Counted from the stretch's first letter, positions 32,889-42,279 are shown. The stretch is 64,000 nucleotides of DNA from an uncultured Clostridium sp. (GCA_900548455.1 URKQ01000002.1:124001-188000); one strand, 5' to 3'. A program made the numbers and translations. Notes: generated by a model from the letters alone, not told the origin.

Positions 32889-32948
32889 ATCCATTTTTTA
32901 ATATATATGTTATAATTTAAGAAACTACTCGCTTAGGAGGATAAAATC

Positions 32949-33944
32949 ATGGATTATTATGGAACTATTGGACCTTCCTGCGAAGATATAGAAACACTTG
33001 AGAAAATGTTTCTTGCAGGAATGACAGGTATTAGAATAAATTTATCTCATAAAACTCTCGAAGATTGTGATTATTATATAAAAAATATAAATATAGCTGC
33101 GAAAAACTGCAATATAACCCCTAGAATACTAATTGATATTCAAGGTCCAGAATTAAGAATTGGAAGTCTTAATAAGCCCCTTCAATTAGAAACTGGTGAA
33201 TGTACCTTTTTAGGATTTAATGGAATTCCTATTGGACAAGATATCTTTTCCATGCTAACAATTGGTGAAAATGTGCTTCTTGATGACTCACTCATCCTAC
33301 TAAAAGTTATTGAACTCCAATCTAATTATGCAAAGTGTGAAATTATTAGAGGTGGGACTTTACATTCAAAAAAGAGCATTGCCCTTGAAGGTGTAGATAT
33401 AAATGGACCTACCCTTACAGAAGAAGATTATATAAATTTATCTAAAATAAATAAGTATGGTATAACTGATGTAATGCTCCCTTTCGTTCGTTCACAAAAA
33501 GATATAATCACATTAAGAGAAGCATTAAAAAAGTTCAACGCTGCTTCTACTAAAATTATGGCAAAGATAGAGAACCTAAATGGAGTTTCTAATTTACCTT
33601 CATTTATAGATTTAGCTGATGAAATAATAATAGCAAGAGGAGATCTAGGTAATAATATGCCTTTATATAAGCTTCCAAAAACACAAAAAAAGATTTCATG
33701 TTTATGCAATGAAAACAAGAAACCTTTTATGGTTGTAACTCAACTTTTAAACTCAATGATTAATTCGTCAATTCCAACCAGAGCAGAAGTATGTGATATA
33801 TTTAATGCTGTCTTAGATGGCGCCTCTTCCTTAATGCTTACCGGAGAAACTGCCATAGGTAAATTTCCTGTAGATGCTATTACCTATTTAGTTAAAACAG
33901 CTGAAGAAGCTATAAAATTTAAAGAATCAACTTTAAATAAATGA
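32949..33944 (+). CDS. Pyruvate kinase-like protein lacking the C-terminal regulatory domain
   Basis: 331 residues against ~470 or more for normal pyruvate kinase. The barrel and B domain are present: TIGPS (6-10), GIRINLSH (27-34), GPELRIGSL (66-74), catalytic KIEN (Lys206, Glu208), ARGDLG (229-234), and MLTGETAIGKFPVDA (296-310). The allosteric C-terminal domain is absent, and the chain ends cleanly after the last barrel helix. Key residues for phosphoenolpyruvate and metal appear kept, so it may be catalytic but unregulated, or act on another enol-phosphate. AGGAGG precedes the ATG. It probably shares the trpP transcript, since no terminator lies between. Confidence 0.85.
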   Translation: MDYYGTIGPSCEDIETLEKMFLAGMTGIRINLSHKTLEDCDYYIKNINIAAKNCNITPRILIDIQGPELRIGSLNKPLQLETGECTFLGFNGIPIGQDIFSMLTIGENVLLDDSLILLKVIELQSNYAKCEIIRGGTLHSKKSIALEGVDINGPTLTEEDYINLSKINKYGITDVMLPFVRSQKDIITLREALKKFNAASTKIMAKIENLNGVSNLPSFIDLADEIIIARGDLGNNMPLYKLPKTQKKISCLCNENKKPFMVVTQLLNSMINSSIPTRAEVCDIFNAVLDGASSLMLTGETAIGKFPVDAITYLVKTAEEAIKFKESTLNK

Positions 33945-34258
33945 GAGGCTGTCCCATTAGCAGTAAGAAACCAATAGCTACCGCCTTTATTTAAGCTAAC
34001 TTTGCTATTATGATATATTCACCTCTGTTCACGGGCTGCGTACCTTAATGTCGTATAAGATTATAATTAAAAGAAACTAATAATTTAGTATTTCACACTA
34101 GTGATAATTCCAAGCGGTCCTGTAGATAGTTCACTTGAGGTGATATATCCACTAATAGCAAAATTTATTCAATTAATCTTACTCATTCAAGCTGCACCTT
34201 TCATCTATGTATGCTTCAGCCAACCACCATTCACCAACTAATCATATATTAAAATATT
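33945..34258. repeat. Dispersed repeat copy 2 with long inverted repeat
   Basis: 33992-34042 is the inverse of the repeat at 18078-18127. In addition 33995-34025 and 34137-34167 are inverted copies of each other (GAGGTGA..TATATC..AATAGCAAA), about 110 bases apart. The block has no coding potential that I can see. It may be a decayed MITE-like element or fold into a structured RNA. Confidence 0.6.
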
Positions 34259-35164
34259 TTATATAAGGAGTTCCTTGATAGTATTTATAACTATTTGTCT
34301 TTGATCATGATGAATAGCATGTCCACTGTCTTTAACAAATTTAATTTCACTTTGGTTAGATAACTTGGCTAAATCATAGGATAATTCTCTCCATAAATTC
34401 TCTAACTTCTCTGCTTCCTTCTTGGGTATTCCATCTTCATCAATTGTTTCCTTTAATGAATATTCATAATCACGAACTAAAACTTTCAAAGGAATATCAG
34501 GAAATTCTCCAACATCTCTTATGTTTTTTACTCCATATCTTAGATCAATAGTTTCATCAATAGCACTTTTATATAAATTAGGACTTATCATAAAGTCTAA
34601 AATTCTTTTTTGTACTTCTATGGGAAAACTCAACTCCTCACTTGATAATGATGGCTTAATTTCTCCATTAAGTTGCTCCTTTGTTAGTTTAGATTGCCTT
34701 GTCCACTCTTTTACATAAGCTTCATCTGATTGAGTTTCATCAGCAACTGGAATATCTAACTCATTAAATTTATATGCATCCATAGATGATGAATCTACTA
34801 GCACTAATGCCTTTACCTTGTTAGGATACAACCTTGCAAAATGTTGAACACATATCCCTCCGTAAGAATGTCCAACTAATATAACCTTTTCACTAATTTG
34901 CAAAACCTTCATAAGGTTATTTAAATCTTCACATGCGGTCTCTGTTGAATTACCTTTGGGATGAAGATCAGTATTTCCTAATCCACTTCTATGAAAAACA
35001 ATAACCTTTGCATCTTTTTTAATTTCATCAACAACATTAAGCCAAGAATATATACTGCATCCCATACCTGGCACTATAACTACCACATTTGTTCCTTTTC
35101 CTACCATCAAATATTCTACTTTTCTTTGATTGATATCAATAATATTCACAATGGTTTCCCCCAA
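34259..35164 (-). CDS. Alpha/beta hydrolase
   Basis: A 301-residue cytoplasmic hydrolase of the alpha/beta fold. The oxyanion region is VIVPGMGCSIYSW (29-41), the nucleophile elbow is GHSYGG near residue 98, and the catalytic His is in DSGHAIHHDQ near residue 283. A helical lid spans about 130-235. Members include esterases, haloperoxidases and C-C hydrolases; the substrate cannot be read. The start carries a GGGGGAA-like site. The gene follows the HD-domain gene by 11 bases, so the two form an operon. Confidence 0.9.
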   Translation of the reverse strand: MGETIVNIIDINQRKVEYLMVGKGTNVVVIVPGMGCSIYSWLNVVDEIKKDAKVIVFHRSGLGNTDLHPKGNSTETACEDLNNLMKVLQISEKVILVGHSYGGICVQHFARLYPNKVKALVLVDSSSMDAYKFNELDIPVADETQSDEAYVKEWTRQSKLTKEQLNGEIKPSLSSEELSFPIEVQKRILDFMISPNLYKSAIDETIDLRYGVKNIRDVGEFPDIPLKVLVRDYEYSLKETIDEDGIPKKEAEKLENLWRELSYDLAKLSNQSEIKFVKDSGHAIHHDQRQIVINTIKELLI

Positions 35165-35175
35165 TTCCTATACTC

Positions 35176-35796
35176 TTATAATTCAAAGGTTGTTTCTTCT
35201 ACCCCTGGTAAAATACTATATATTGATTTTCCTATTCGCGTTTCAAAGTAATCTTTTATTTCAAAAGTTTTCTTCCATTTTTCTAAAGTGTACTCAGTAA
35301 ATCCATATCTCATAACTACATCTACCATTCTTTTTTCAATTAAACAAACACCAGAAGGCAAAGCTATCACATCACATAACTGAATTAACTTATCATAAGG
35401 TGTAAGTTCTACTTTCTTTAAATACTCTTTTACAAAATTATATTCTTCTTCTGTAAAGTCCATTTCTCCACATATATCATCAATATTATTGCAAAGAAAT
35501 GTATGAGTAATAGAAATTCTTGCAATCATATCATATCCCTTTTCCATTGCATAATTATATCCATCAATAGAATGTCTTACATAATGTCTTCCCTTTATTC
35601 TTCCAATATCATGAAGTAATCCGATCACATACGCAATATCTTCATCCAATTCTTCATCATATTTAGCAATTAATTCAGCTGCCTTAGCCACATACATTGA
35701 ATGATGAACCCAAGGCCCTGGATTCAATTTGCTCGCCTGCTGTAATATATCCTCAGCTTCTCTTCTATTTGGGATTTTGTATATTAATTTATTCAT
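35176..35796 (-). CDS. HD-domain phosphohydrolase-like protein
   Basis: A 206-residue cytoplasmic protein with an HD domain: WVHHSMYVAKAAELIA (33-48), the metal-binding GLLHDIGRIKG near residue 90, VRHSIDGYNY, and ITHTFLC. HD proteins hydrolyse phosphomonoesters or phosphodiesters of nucleotides. The spacing matches small clostridial HDIG proteins rather than RelA-type enzymes. It is the first gene of a two-gene operon with the alpha/beta hydrolase. The ribosome binding site is AGGAGA. Its natural substrate is unknown. Confidence 0.88.
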   Translation of the reverse strand: MNKLIYKIPNRREAEDILQQASKLNPGPWVHHSMYVAKAAELIAKYDEELDEDIAYVIGLLHDIGRIKGRHYVRHSIDGYNYAMEKGYDMIARISITHTFLCNNIDDICGEMDFTEEEYNFVKEYLKKVELTPYDKLIQLCDVIALPSGVCLIEKRMVDVVMRYGFTEYTLEKWKKTFEIKDYFETRIGKSIYSILPGVEETTFEL

Positions 35797-36138
35797 AATA
35801 ATCTCCTGTTCACTATCATATTTATTACTTTATATAGTTGCACTTATCTAATGCTTTATCTACATATTACATGTTTAAATTTGTAATTTCAACCAATTTA
35901 TATTGAGTAATTTGACTGAAAACATAGATTTAATCTCATAATTTACTTGATAATTCACACTGATTTGTCAACTTCATTAACATTCTATAGACACAATTGT
36001 ATGTTACATTCATAATAACTTGTATATTCTATAACTATTTTTTACTACAGAGACATTTGCAATTGACTACATCATTATTTTATTGTTAATATATTGTTAT
36101 AATGTATAATTTTTCTAAAAGATTAGGAGTGGTCTTTT
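35797..36138 (+). promoter_or_regulatory. Intergenic region with probable promoter of the ABC exporter operon
   Basis: About 340 AT-rich bases with no gene found. Two plus-strand promoter candidates lie near the end: TTGACT (36063-36068) with TTAATA (36086-36091), spacer 17; and extended -10 TGTTATAAT (36095-36103). TAGGAGTGG is the ribosome binding site. No bacteriocin-like small open frame precedes the operon. Confidence 0.5.
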
Positions 36139-38232
36139 ATGAAAAAACTTAGTTATATCTTTACTGCAATCTTAGGCATATTAATTACAATTACTATATA
36201 CTCACAATTTAATAAAACATACTATTTTAATTTAAACCAATTTTATAATGAAAAATATAATAATATGAAATCTACAAGTGTCTTTATTTCCCCTGAGACA
36301 TGTAATATGACTATGCCAGAGTTAATTGATAGCTTAATGGAGTTTGGAGATGAAAATAATACGGATATTTTTGTTATACGGGGAAAAACCGATGATTTGC
36401 ACAGAAATATTACGGAATATTTTATTTACTCCCAAACTTTCCAAGTTGATAACTTTATATATACCGATGAAGATAGAAAAGTTTCATTTTGCGATAATAA
36501 AGAAAATCTCTACTATGCTACAAATGATGATAATCCCAATGCAATTAAAATAAAGGTTTTAGATGACTTTTATAAATCCGGTGTTTTTTTTAATCTTAAT
36601 AACTATAGACCACTTCATCAATTAAAGGATGTTATCGATAACGGTGATATCGAGTTAAAAGCTACCTTTTATGAAGAAACTTCAGCAGACATAAATAACT
36701 TAAAGAGTCAACTTAAAAGTAAATATTCCATTACAGATGACATTTTTGTTGATAAACCTAAGGGTACTTCTGAAAAAAAACAACTAGGAATGAACCTTCA
36801 ATTAATTGTTATTATGGTTGTTTTAAATATTATACTTATGACAATTTTTATAAATAAAAAATTAAAAGAAATTAGTATTCGAAAAATGAATGGTAATAAA
36901 AATCACCAAATTATGAAAAGAGTTATAGGCAGATATGTTTCAATGGAATTATTAATCTTTATTTTCTCTCTTATTATAACTTTTTTTGTATTAGTAGGTG
37001 AGATTTCTCCAATAGCCTACAATATTATAAAACCATTACTTACTAGCACTTTAATTTTTCTAGCAGGACTAATTATTATTGTTCTTATTTTATATTTCTA
37101 TATAAAATATATATCTTCTTTAGTGAGCCTAAAAAAAAGTAGCGTAAACATGAAGTTAGTGTTTTCTAATTTGGTGGTAAAACTCATACTAATGACTATA
37201 ATTATCTCTCCAATGATTGCTGAAATAAGTAATAGTTTAGTAACCTTTGAAAACTTATATAGTCACTTAAAATATTATGATAAAGAAAAATATAGATATA
37301 CTGTTACAGGGACTTGTAAAACTGCCTTTACTAGTGGTATTGATGATGGAATTAAAATATTCTCAGATTTCTTTAAAGTTCTTGAAAAAGAGAAAGGAAT
37401 TTACACCAAATTTGATTTTTCTGACAAAGACAGTCCTTTACTTACTCCACAAGAAAAAAGTAATAATAATTTTATTCCTTATATAAGTGTAAATAAAAAG
37501 TATCTCCATGATTATATTATAAGAAGCGAAGATGGAGACAAAATTGATATTGATTCATTATCAGAAGATACACTTTTAATTCCTAAAAAATATAAGGGCA
37601 AAAGTCTTATGAATCTAGGTTATATTAATCAATGTGCGAAAAAGATTTATGTTACCTTTGATAAATCTTTCTACAACCCTAACATTGTAGGACTAGCTAA
37701 AGCTACTGTTAAAGATCCAATAGTATTTCTTGTAACTAACTTCAGTCCTGCAATTCAACCTATGTATGATGGTGTATATTATAGTGATTCAGAATCTCTT
37801 TCAAAAACCTTGAATGAAATGGGTTATGAAAATAAGTATATAATTTTTGATAATAAAGGAATATATGATTACTACATTAAAGCATATTTTAGTAAAATAA
37901 CTAGAACCTTAGAAATTATATTTTTATATACCTTTATTATGTTAGTATTCTTATATCAAAGTTTATATCTTCATTTAGAAGATACGAAAAAGGAAGTATC
38001 TGTAAAATATCTTATGGGACATAGATTTTGGTCAAGATATATGGAACTTATTATTCTTAATTTAACCCCTAACGTTATACTCCTTATACTAGCTCTTGGA
38101 GTTTTAAAAATTCCATTTACCAAAGCCTTTTTATTTACAATTACATTTATGATTATCGAAATAATCTTTATACTTTTTAGAATTAAAAACTTTGAGAAAA
38201 ACAATATATCAATAGTACTTAAGGGTGAATAA
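36139..38232 (+). CDS. Bacteriocin-associated integral membrane protein (DUF1430-type ABC permease)
   Basis: A 697-residue membrane protein with an N-terminal segment (5-22), a ~200-residue extracytoplasmic domain, membrane segments near 222-236, 270-290 and 310-330, a second large outer domain (350-590) and C-terminal segments near 600-690. This matches the bacteriocin-associated integral membrane (DUF1430) proteins paired with lactococcin-972-group export ATPases. Such pairs are thought to export or give immunity to lactococcin-972-like peptides. The ATPase gene follows after 3 bases. No precursor peptide gene is seen, so the exported substrate is open. Confidence 0.85.
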   Translation: MKKLSYIFTAILGILITITIYSQFNKTYYFNLNQFYNEKYNNMKSTSVFISPETCNMTMPELIDSLMEFGDENNTDIFVIRGKTDDLHRNITEYFIYSQTFQVDNFIYTDEDRKVSFCDNKENLYYATNDDNPNAIKIKVLDDFYKSGVFFNLNNYRPLHQLKDVIDNGDIELKATFYEETSADINNLKSQLKSKYSITDDIFVDKPKGTSEKKQLGMNLQLIVIMVVLNIILMTIFINKKLKEISIRKMNGNKNHQIMKRVIGRYVSMELLIFIFSLIITFFVLVGEISPIAYNIIKPLLTSTLIFLAGLIIIVLILYFYIKYISSLVSLKKSSVNMKLVFSNLVVKLILMTIIISPMIAEISNSLVTFENLYSHLKYYDKEKYRYTVTGTCKTAFTSGIDDGIKIFSDFFKVLEKEKGIYTKFDFSDKDSPLLTPQEKSNNNFIPYISVNKKYLHDYIIRSEDGDKIDIDSLSEDTLLIPKKYKGKSLMNLGYINQCAKKIYVTFDKSFYNPNIVGLAKATVKDPIVFLVTNFSPAIQPMYDGVYYSDSESLSKTLNEMGYENKYIIFDNKGIYDYYIKAYFSKITRTLEIIFLYTFIMLVFLYQSLYLHLEDTKKEVSVKYLMGHRFWSRYMELIILNLTPNVILLILALGVLKIPFTKAFLFTITFMIIEIIFILFRIKNFEKNNISIVLKGE

Positions 38233-38235
38233 TCT

Positions 38236-38886
38236 ATGGAAAATATAGTATGTATAGAAAATATGTATAAGTCATTTAAAGATGTTGAGATTTTTAGAAA
38301 CTTTAATTTAGAGATTTTTAAAAATAGCTTTACAATAATTAGTGGCTCTTCTGGATCAGGAAAATCTACTCTTCTAAATATAATAGGACTTTTAGATACT
38401 CCTAATAAAGGAAACATATACTTATTCGGAGAAAAAAATGTGCACCCATTTTCCAGAAAAGCAGAATTCCTTCTTAGAGAAAAAATAGGATACCTTTTTC
38501 AAAATTTTGCTCTAGTAGACAATGAAACTGTAGAATATAATCTAATGATTGCACTGGAAAATGTTAAAGATAAAAATAAAGATAAACTAATTACAAAAGC
38601 ACTAAAGGAAGTAGGCCTTGAAGGCTATGAAAAAAAGATTATATATAAGTGTTCTGGCGGCGAGCAACAAAGAATAGCTCTTGCTAGACTTCTATTAAAA
38701 CCATGTGAATTAATTCTTGCCGATGAACCTACTGGAAGTTTGGACCATGATAATAAAATGCTTATAGTGAACTTACTTCAAAAGATGCATAATGACGGTA
38801 AAACAATATTAATTGTTACTCACGATGAAGAACTGATGAAAATTGGAGATAATCATATTAAACTGGATGATTATAAAATATCTTAA
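38236..38886 (+). CDS. Export ABC ATPase, lactococcin 972 group
   Basis: A 216-residue ATPase of the MacB/LolD-like class. Walker A is SGSSGSGKST near residue 35, the Q loop is LFQNFALVDNETVEYNL, the signature is CSGGEQQRIALARLL near 137, Walker B is LILADEPTGSLD, and the switch is IVTHDEE. The FALVDNETV wording and pairing with a DUF1430 permease place it in the putative bacteriocin-export group named after lactococcin 972. It starts 3 bases after the permease stop. A small membrane-protein gene follows 107 bases later and may belong to the same unit. Confidence 0.92.
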   Translation: MENIVCIENMYKSFKDVEIFRNFNLEIFKNSFTIISGSSGSGKSTLLNIIGLLDTPNKGNIYLFGEKNVHPFSRKAEFLLREKIGYLFQNFALVDNETVEYNLMIALENVKDKNKDKLITKALKEVGLEGYEKKIIYKCSGGEQQRIALARLLLKPCELILADEPTGSLDHDNKMLIVNLLQKMHNDGKTILIVTHDEELMKIGDNHIKLDDYKIS

Positions 38887-38993
38887 CTAAAAAAATTAAT
38901 TCTAGATGCTATAATACCTACAATAATAGGAACTACTACAGTAAACAACTTAATACACTATAATAATATCATATTAATTTAAGGGGGATAATA

Positions 38994-39200
38994 ATGGGTG
39001 ACAAATTGCTTTATCTATTGATTGGATTTATAACATTTTGGGGAGTAGATCTTTTATCTATAGGTATAGGTTCAGCAATTGGTTCTGGTCCTTATGAGGT
39101 GGGACTTGTAGTTGCTGCAATTTCTATACTATCTGCAATAGTAGTAGTATGCACATTAATAATTGTTGATGAACTTAGAAAACATAATAGTGCAAAATAA
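38994..39200 (+). CDS. Small two-helix membrane protein (68 aa)
   Basis: A start with AAGGGGG and 7-base spacing supports a real 68-residue gene. It has two hydrophobic helices (about residues 4-28 and 36-58), a Gly/Ser-rich turn (IGIGSAIGSGPYE), and a charged tail DELRKHNSAK. No family is recognised. Position directly behind the exporter suggests an immunity, accessory or cargo role. It lacks a clear secretion leader, so a bacteriocin identity is not claimed. It is closed by a strong terminator. Confidence 0.65.
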   Translation: MGDKLLYLLIGFITFWGVDLLSIGIGSAIGSGPYEVGLVVAAISILSAIVVVCTLIIVDELRKHNSAK

Positions 39201-39202
39201 TT

Positions 39203-39249
39203 AATAGAGCTTTCTATGATAAAATAGATATATCATAGAAAGCTCTATT
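39203..39249. terminator. Strong bidirectional terminator
   Basis: A 19-bp perfect stem AATAGAGCTTTCTATGATA (39203-39221) pairs with 39231-39249. It is followed by TTTATTAG and lies between convergent genes. Confidence 0.93.
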
Positions 39250-39253
39250 TTTA

Positions 39254-40216
39254 TTAGTTATTAACTATAAATTCCACAGCTTTCAAAGTTTTTTCAGGTA
39301 AATCCTTAGGATATTCATGTCCAATTCCTTTATTAATATGGTATTCATAGGCAAGTCCACTTTCCTTAAATACATTTATAAGATGTTTCGTAACTGGATC
39401 AATACATTGATCTCCTTCAAGAATAACTATCTTTGTTTTTCTTTCTGCTAATTTCATTGCGTCTATAAGTTCTATATTCCCTAAATAATCACCTGGGCAT
39501 AATGCAATGACTCCTTTTATTGGAATAGTGTTATGAAAAGCTATATCAATAGAAGTTGTTGCACCACCAGAGAAACCTCCAATTAATACACAAGTTTCAT
39601 CAATGGAATAATCTAATAATAATTGTTCATAACAATCCTTCAGTTCTTTTCTTGATAGAGCTGGATCACTAAGCCAACCAAAGCTGTTATGAAAATAGAG
39701 TTGTGATGATTGAGGATATACGACTATATATCCTTTTTTTAAAAGCTCCTCAGCTTTCCAATACCAGCTAGTATTTTTTAAGTTGCATCCAAATCCATCA
39801 CCATGTAGACAAAAGAATAATGGATGTTTTTTTGATCTATCATAAGATTTTGGTATATGAACTTCATATTTGAACTTAGATTTTTCTTTAGCTTGTTGAA
39901 GACATTCTCTATTCAAATTACTAAGAGCCTCATATCCAGAGTATTTCCTTAAGAAATTAAAGCTTGCCCAATGTAATGGAAGTGAATAATCTTTATCAAG
40001 TAATTTTTTTATAACGGTAAGACAACCCTCGCTATTATTGGTCTGAGTATATATCATAGCTTTATACATCATAAGTTCAAATAGATTATTTTCATATTCA
40101 TCTTTTGGTAAAAGTTCATTTGCATGATTGAGTAGGTTTAAAACTTCGTCATACTTTTTTTCAGAGTAAGGTATTGAATAGTATTCTTCAAATTCATAAA
40201 AATTTCTATAATTCAT
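39254..40216 (-). CDS. Alpha/beta hydrolase with N-terminal TPR-like helical domain
   Basis: 320 residues. The first ~115 residues are a helical, TPR-like segment (YDEVLNLLNHANELLPKDEYENN). The rest is an esterase/dienelactone-type alpha/beta hydrolase: FFCLHGDGFGCN near 133, nucleophile GGFSGGAT near 213, the acid in LEGDQCIDP, and His in GIGHEYP. No signal peptide is seen. It may be a carboxylesterase or peptidase-like enzyme; the substrate is unknown. It lies upstream-convergent to the exporter operon and shares its terminator. The ribosome binding site is AGGAGA. Confidence 0.85.
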   Translation of the reverse strand: MNYRNFYEFEEYYSIPYSEKKYDEVLNLLNHANELLPKDEYENNLFELMMYKAMIYTQTNNSEGCLTVIKKLLDKDYSLPLHWASFNFLRKYSGYEALSNLNRECLQQAKEKSKFKYEVHIPKSYDRSKKHPLFFCLHGDGFGCNLKNTSWYWKAEELLKKGYIVVYPQSSQLYFHNSFGWLSDPALSRKELKDCYEQLLLDYSIDETCVLIGGFSGGATTSIDIAFHNTIPIKGVIALCPGDYLGNIELIDAMKLAERKTKIVILEGDQCIDPVTKHLINVFKESGLAYEYHINKGIGHEYPKDLPEKTLKAVEFIVNN

Positions 40217-40286
40217 AACTTTCTCTCCTAATTAACAATTATTATACTTAATTTTAAGTTATTCTTAATTTTATTACACTGATTGT

Positions 40287-40309
40287 AAATAGGTTTATAT
40301 AACCTATTT
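40287..40309. terminator. Hairpin downstream of the esterase gene
   Basis: AAATAGGTT (40287-40295) pairs with AACCTATTT (40301-40309) around a 5-base loop. The T-run is poor. The rest of the interval 40217-40446 shows no feature. Confidence 0.45.
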
Positions 40310-40446
40310 GATTGCTTACTTTTTACTAAAATCCTAAATCCTCATTAATAATAAAAACTTTGATTCTATCCTTTACAGATTGTCCTACTATGATAGAAAG
40401 ACTATTACATACTCTTTTAGTTGAATTGCAAATAGTTGTTAATATA

Positions 40447-41658
40447 TTACACTCCAATTAATGAAATTAATCCATGAGCTAAACTTTCTCCCCAAGATAA
40501 ATAATCATGGGCACTATTAAACCAATGAAAATCAACATCATATCCTTTTTCCTTTAATGCATTTTTAAAATTTAAATTTGTGTTAATCATTTTTTTAAGT
40601 TCATAAGTTCCTATGTCTAAATAAAATTTAATAGGAAGTTTTTTCATTTCCTTATACCTAAAACTCATATAACAATTTCCATGTATATCAATAAATTCAT
40701 CTGGATGATACCAATAAGAACCTGATTGAGTAATAACATTTCCAAAAATACTTGAATAATTCAATGCTAAATAAGATGCGTTAAGCCCTCCTAAGCTAAC
40801 TCCCCCAATTATGCCATCACTGGCATTTGATGATATATTATATTTTTTTCTAACCCAAGGTACAATTTCCTCAGCAATTACACTACAAAATTTATCATTA
40901 CAACTAAATTCTTCTTCTCTTGTCTCTTCAATTGAGTCAATAAATACTGCAACAATAGGTGGTATCTTCTTATTAGCTATAAGATTATTTAAACTATCTA
41001 TTGCATTAAGTAAGTCTATGTACTCACTTCCATCAGTTAAAAACAGAAATTTATATGGCTCTTCATCTTTATTGTAACCATATGGAGTATAAATAGTAAT
41101 TTTACGCTTGTCCTTTAAATTTTCACTTTCAAAGCTAAACTCTTCTATATTACCAGTAGGTACATCATTCACTTTTTTAGACCATATATTTTTTTCTGAT
41201 TTTGGCATTATTAATATTGAGCCCTTACCGTCTGAATTTTCAAAAACATTTCTATTTAACTTATCATGAATCGCATTACTATCAAATCTATATTCCCAAT
41301 CATTGTCCAAGCGATCATTAGGAGAAAAATAATATAGTACTTTTGCATCATTTCTTATTTCATAAGAAATATACCATAAATCAGTATTATCAATTCTCTC
41401 CATAAGAAAATCCCTATATTTATCCTTATATCTATCAGTTCCTATATAAGGTGCAAATAAGACATTTTTACACTTCATATCATCCTTGTATATAAATGTA
41501 ACTAAGTTATATACATTTTCATTATTAATCAATTCTATTATAGGAGAACCTTGCTTTTCTAAGCATGATAAAAATTGTTCTTCAGCTTTATGTCCATGAA
41601 TTCTGATATTGTTTTCTAATTCCAATATAGTTTTACTTTTTAATAATGACTTCCTCAT
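40447..41658 (-). CDS. Enterochelin esterase-like (Fes/esterase D family) protein
   Basis: A 403-residue cytoplasmic protein with the two-part layout of Fes: an N-terminal beta domain (VYNLVTFIYKDD, LWYISYEIRND) and a C-terminal esterase D-type hydrolase. The nucleophile elbow is GGVSLGGLNAS near residue 288, with RKITIYTPYGY before it and His in NSAHDYLSWGE near 385. Fes relatives cleave ester bonds of triscatecholate siderophores, but many Firmicute members act on other esters. No iron-uptake gene is nearby. The ribosome binding site is GGAGAGG. Confidence 0.87.
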   Translation of the reverse strand: MRKSLLKSKTILELENNIRIHGHKAEEQFLSCLEKQGSPIIELINNENVYNLVTFIYKDDMKCKNVLFAPYIGTDRYKDKYRDFLMERIDNTDLWYISYEIRNDAKVLYYFSPNDRLDNDWEYRFDSNAIHDKLNRNVFENSDGKGSILIMPKSEKNIWSKKVNDVPTGNIEEFSFESENLKDKRKITIYTPYGYNKDEEPYKFLFLTDGSEYIDLLNAIDSLNNLIANKKIPPIVAVFIDSIEETREEEFSCNDKFCSVIAEEIVPWVRKKYNISSNASDGIIGGVSLGGLNASYLALNYSSIFGNVITQSGSYWYHPDEFIDIHGNCYMSFRYKEMKKLPIKFYLDIGTYELKKMINTNLNFKNALKEKGYDVDFHWFNSAHDYLSWGESLAHGLISLIGV

Positions 41659-41780
41659 AATTAATCCTCTCCTTAACTCACCTATTTTAACTTCATAGCT
41701 TTAAATATTTATTAACTTATATTTTAAATATCTCCACTAATCTTACTTATAAAATTCTAGTATCTTAGTATCCGCTTTCT

Positions 41781-41930
41781 CTTTGCCATTAATTCCCCTG
41801 AAAAATGACAAAAGGCTAGATATTGATATTAATAATGTCTAACCTCATATGCTTTATTGTAATTTTGTAATACTAAACATCGATTCTCGTATTACCCTTT
41901 ATTATATTTTGATTCAACTTTGTTTAAAAC
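41781..41930. repeat. ~150-bp duplicated segment, copy A
   Basis: Aligns with 43785-43925, the 3' flank of glmS, at roughly 75-80% identity by eye (shared CTTTGCCATTA, ATGCTTTATTGTAAT, TACTAAACATCGA, CAACTTTGTTT). The glmS-type terminator stem is degenerate here. It lies in the 727-base gap after the esterase gene, and nothing coding is seen between it and the IS66 remnant. Confidence 0.7.
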
Positions 41931-42086
41931 ATCGCGACTTTATTTAAAATCTACAGTATTGTAGGTTTGTAATAAAGTTTGATCATTAAGTTTGAGTCAA
42001 GTAAAAGTTGGCAACTCTTATTTCACGTATTACCTTTCTATTTTTTTGTTATCTATTGCCTACTAAAATTATACTCTAACACAATG

Positions 42087-42279
42087 TTAAAAAATCATTT
42101 TTTCAGTATTAATATTTTCGTTAAGTGCTTTCTTTTGATTAATTTGTAGTCCATCCAAAAGCCATTCAAGCTGTCGCTTTGTTATTGCTCTTATTTCTCA
42201 TTGTGTCTTGATCCATTGGAATTTCATTTCATTGGAAAGAAATTTCATTTTTCATGACGGTATTTGTTCCATCGCTTAC
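42087..42279 (-). mobile_element. IS66-family remnant (tnpB 3' end plus terminal GTAAGCG)
   Basis: On the minus strand a broken frame reads FQWIKTQ-stop-EIRAITKRQLEWLLDGL followed by QINQKKAL, matching the end of IS66 Orf2/TnpB (usual form WPKTEEEI..IT..QL.WLL.GL.I.Q.K). An in-frame TGA interrupts it. GTAAGCG at 42273-42279, the typical IS66 terminal sequence, marks one end. No transposase remains, so it cannot move. Confidence 0.7.

Noticed and set aside
38886..38993. Short peptide-like frame between the export ATPase and the 68-residue gene
   Set aside because: No start codon or ribosome binding site in frame; not called.
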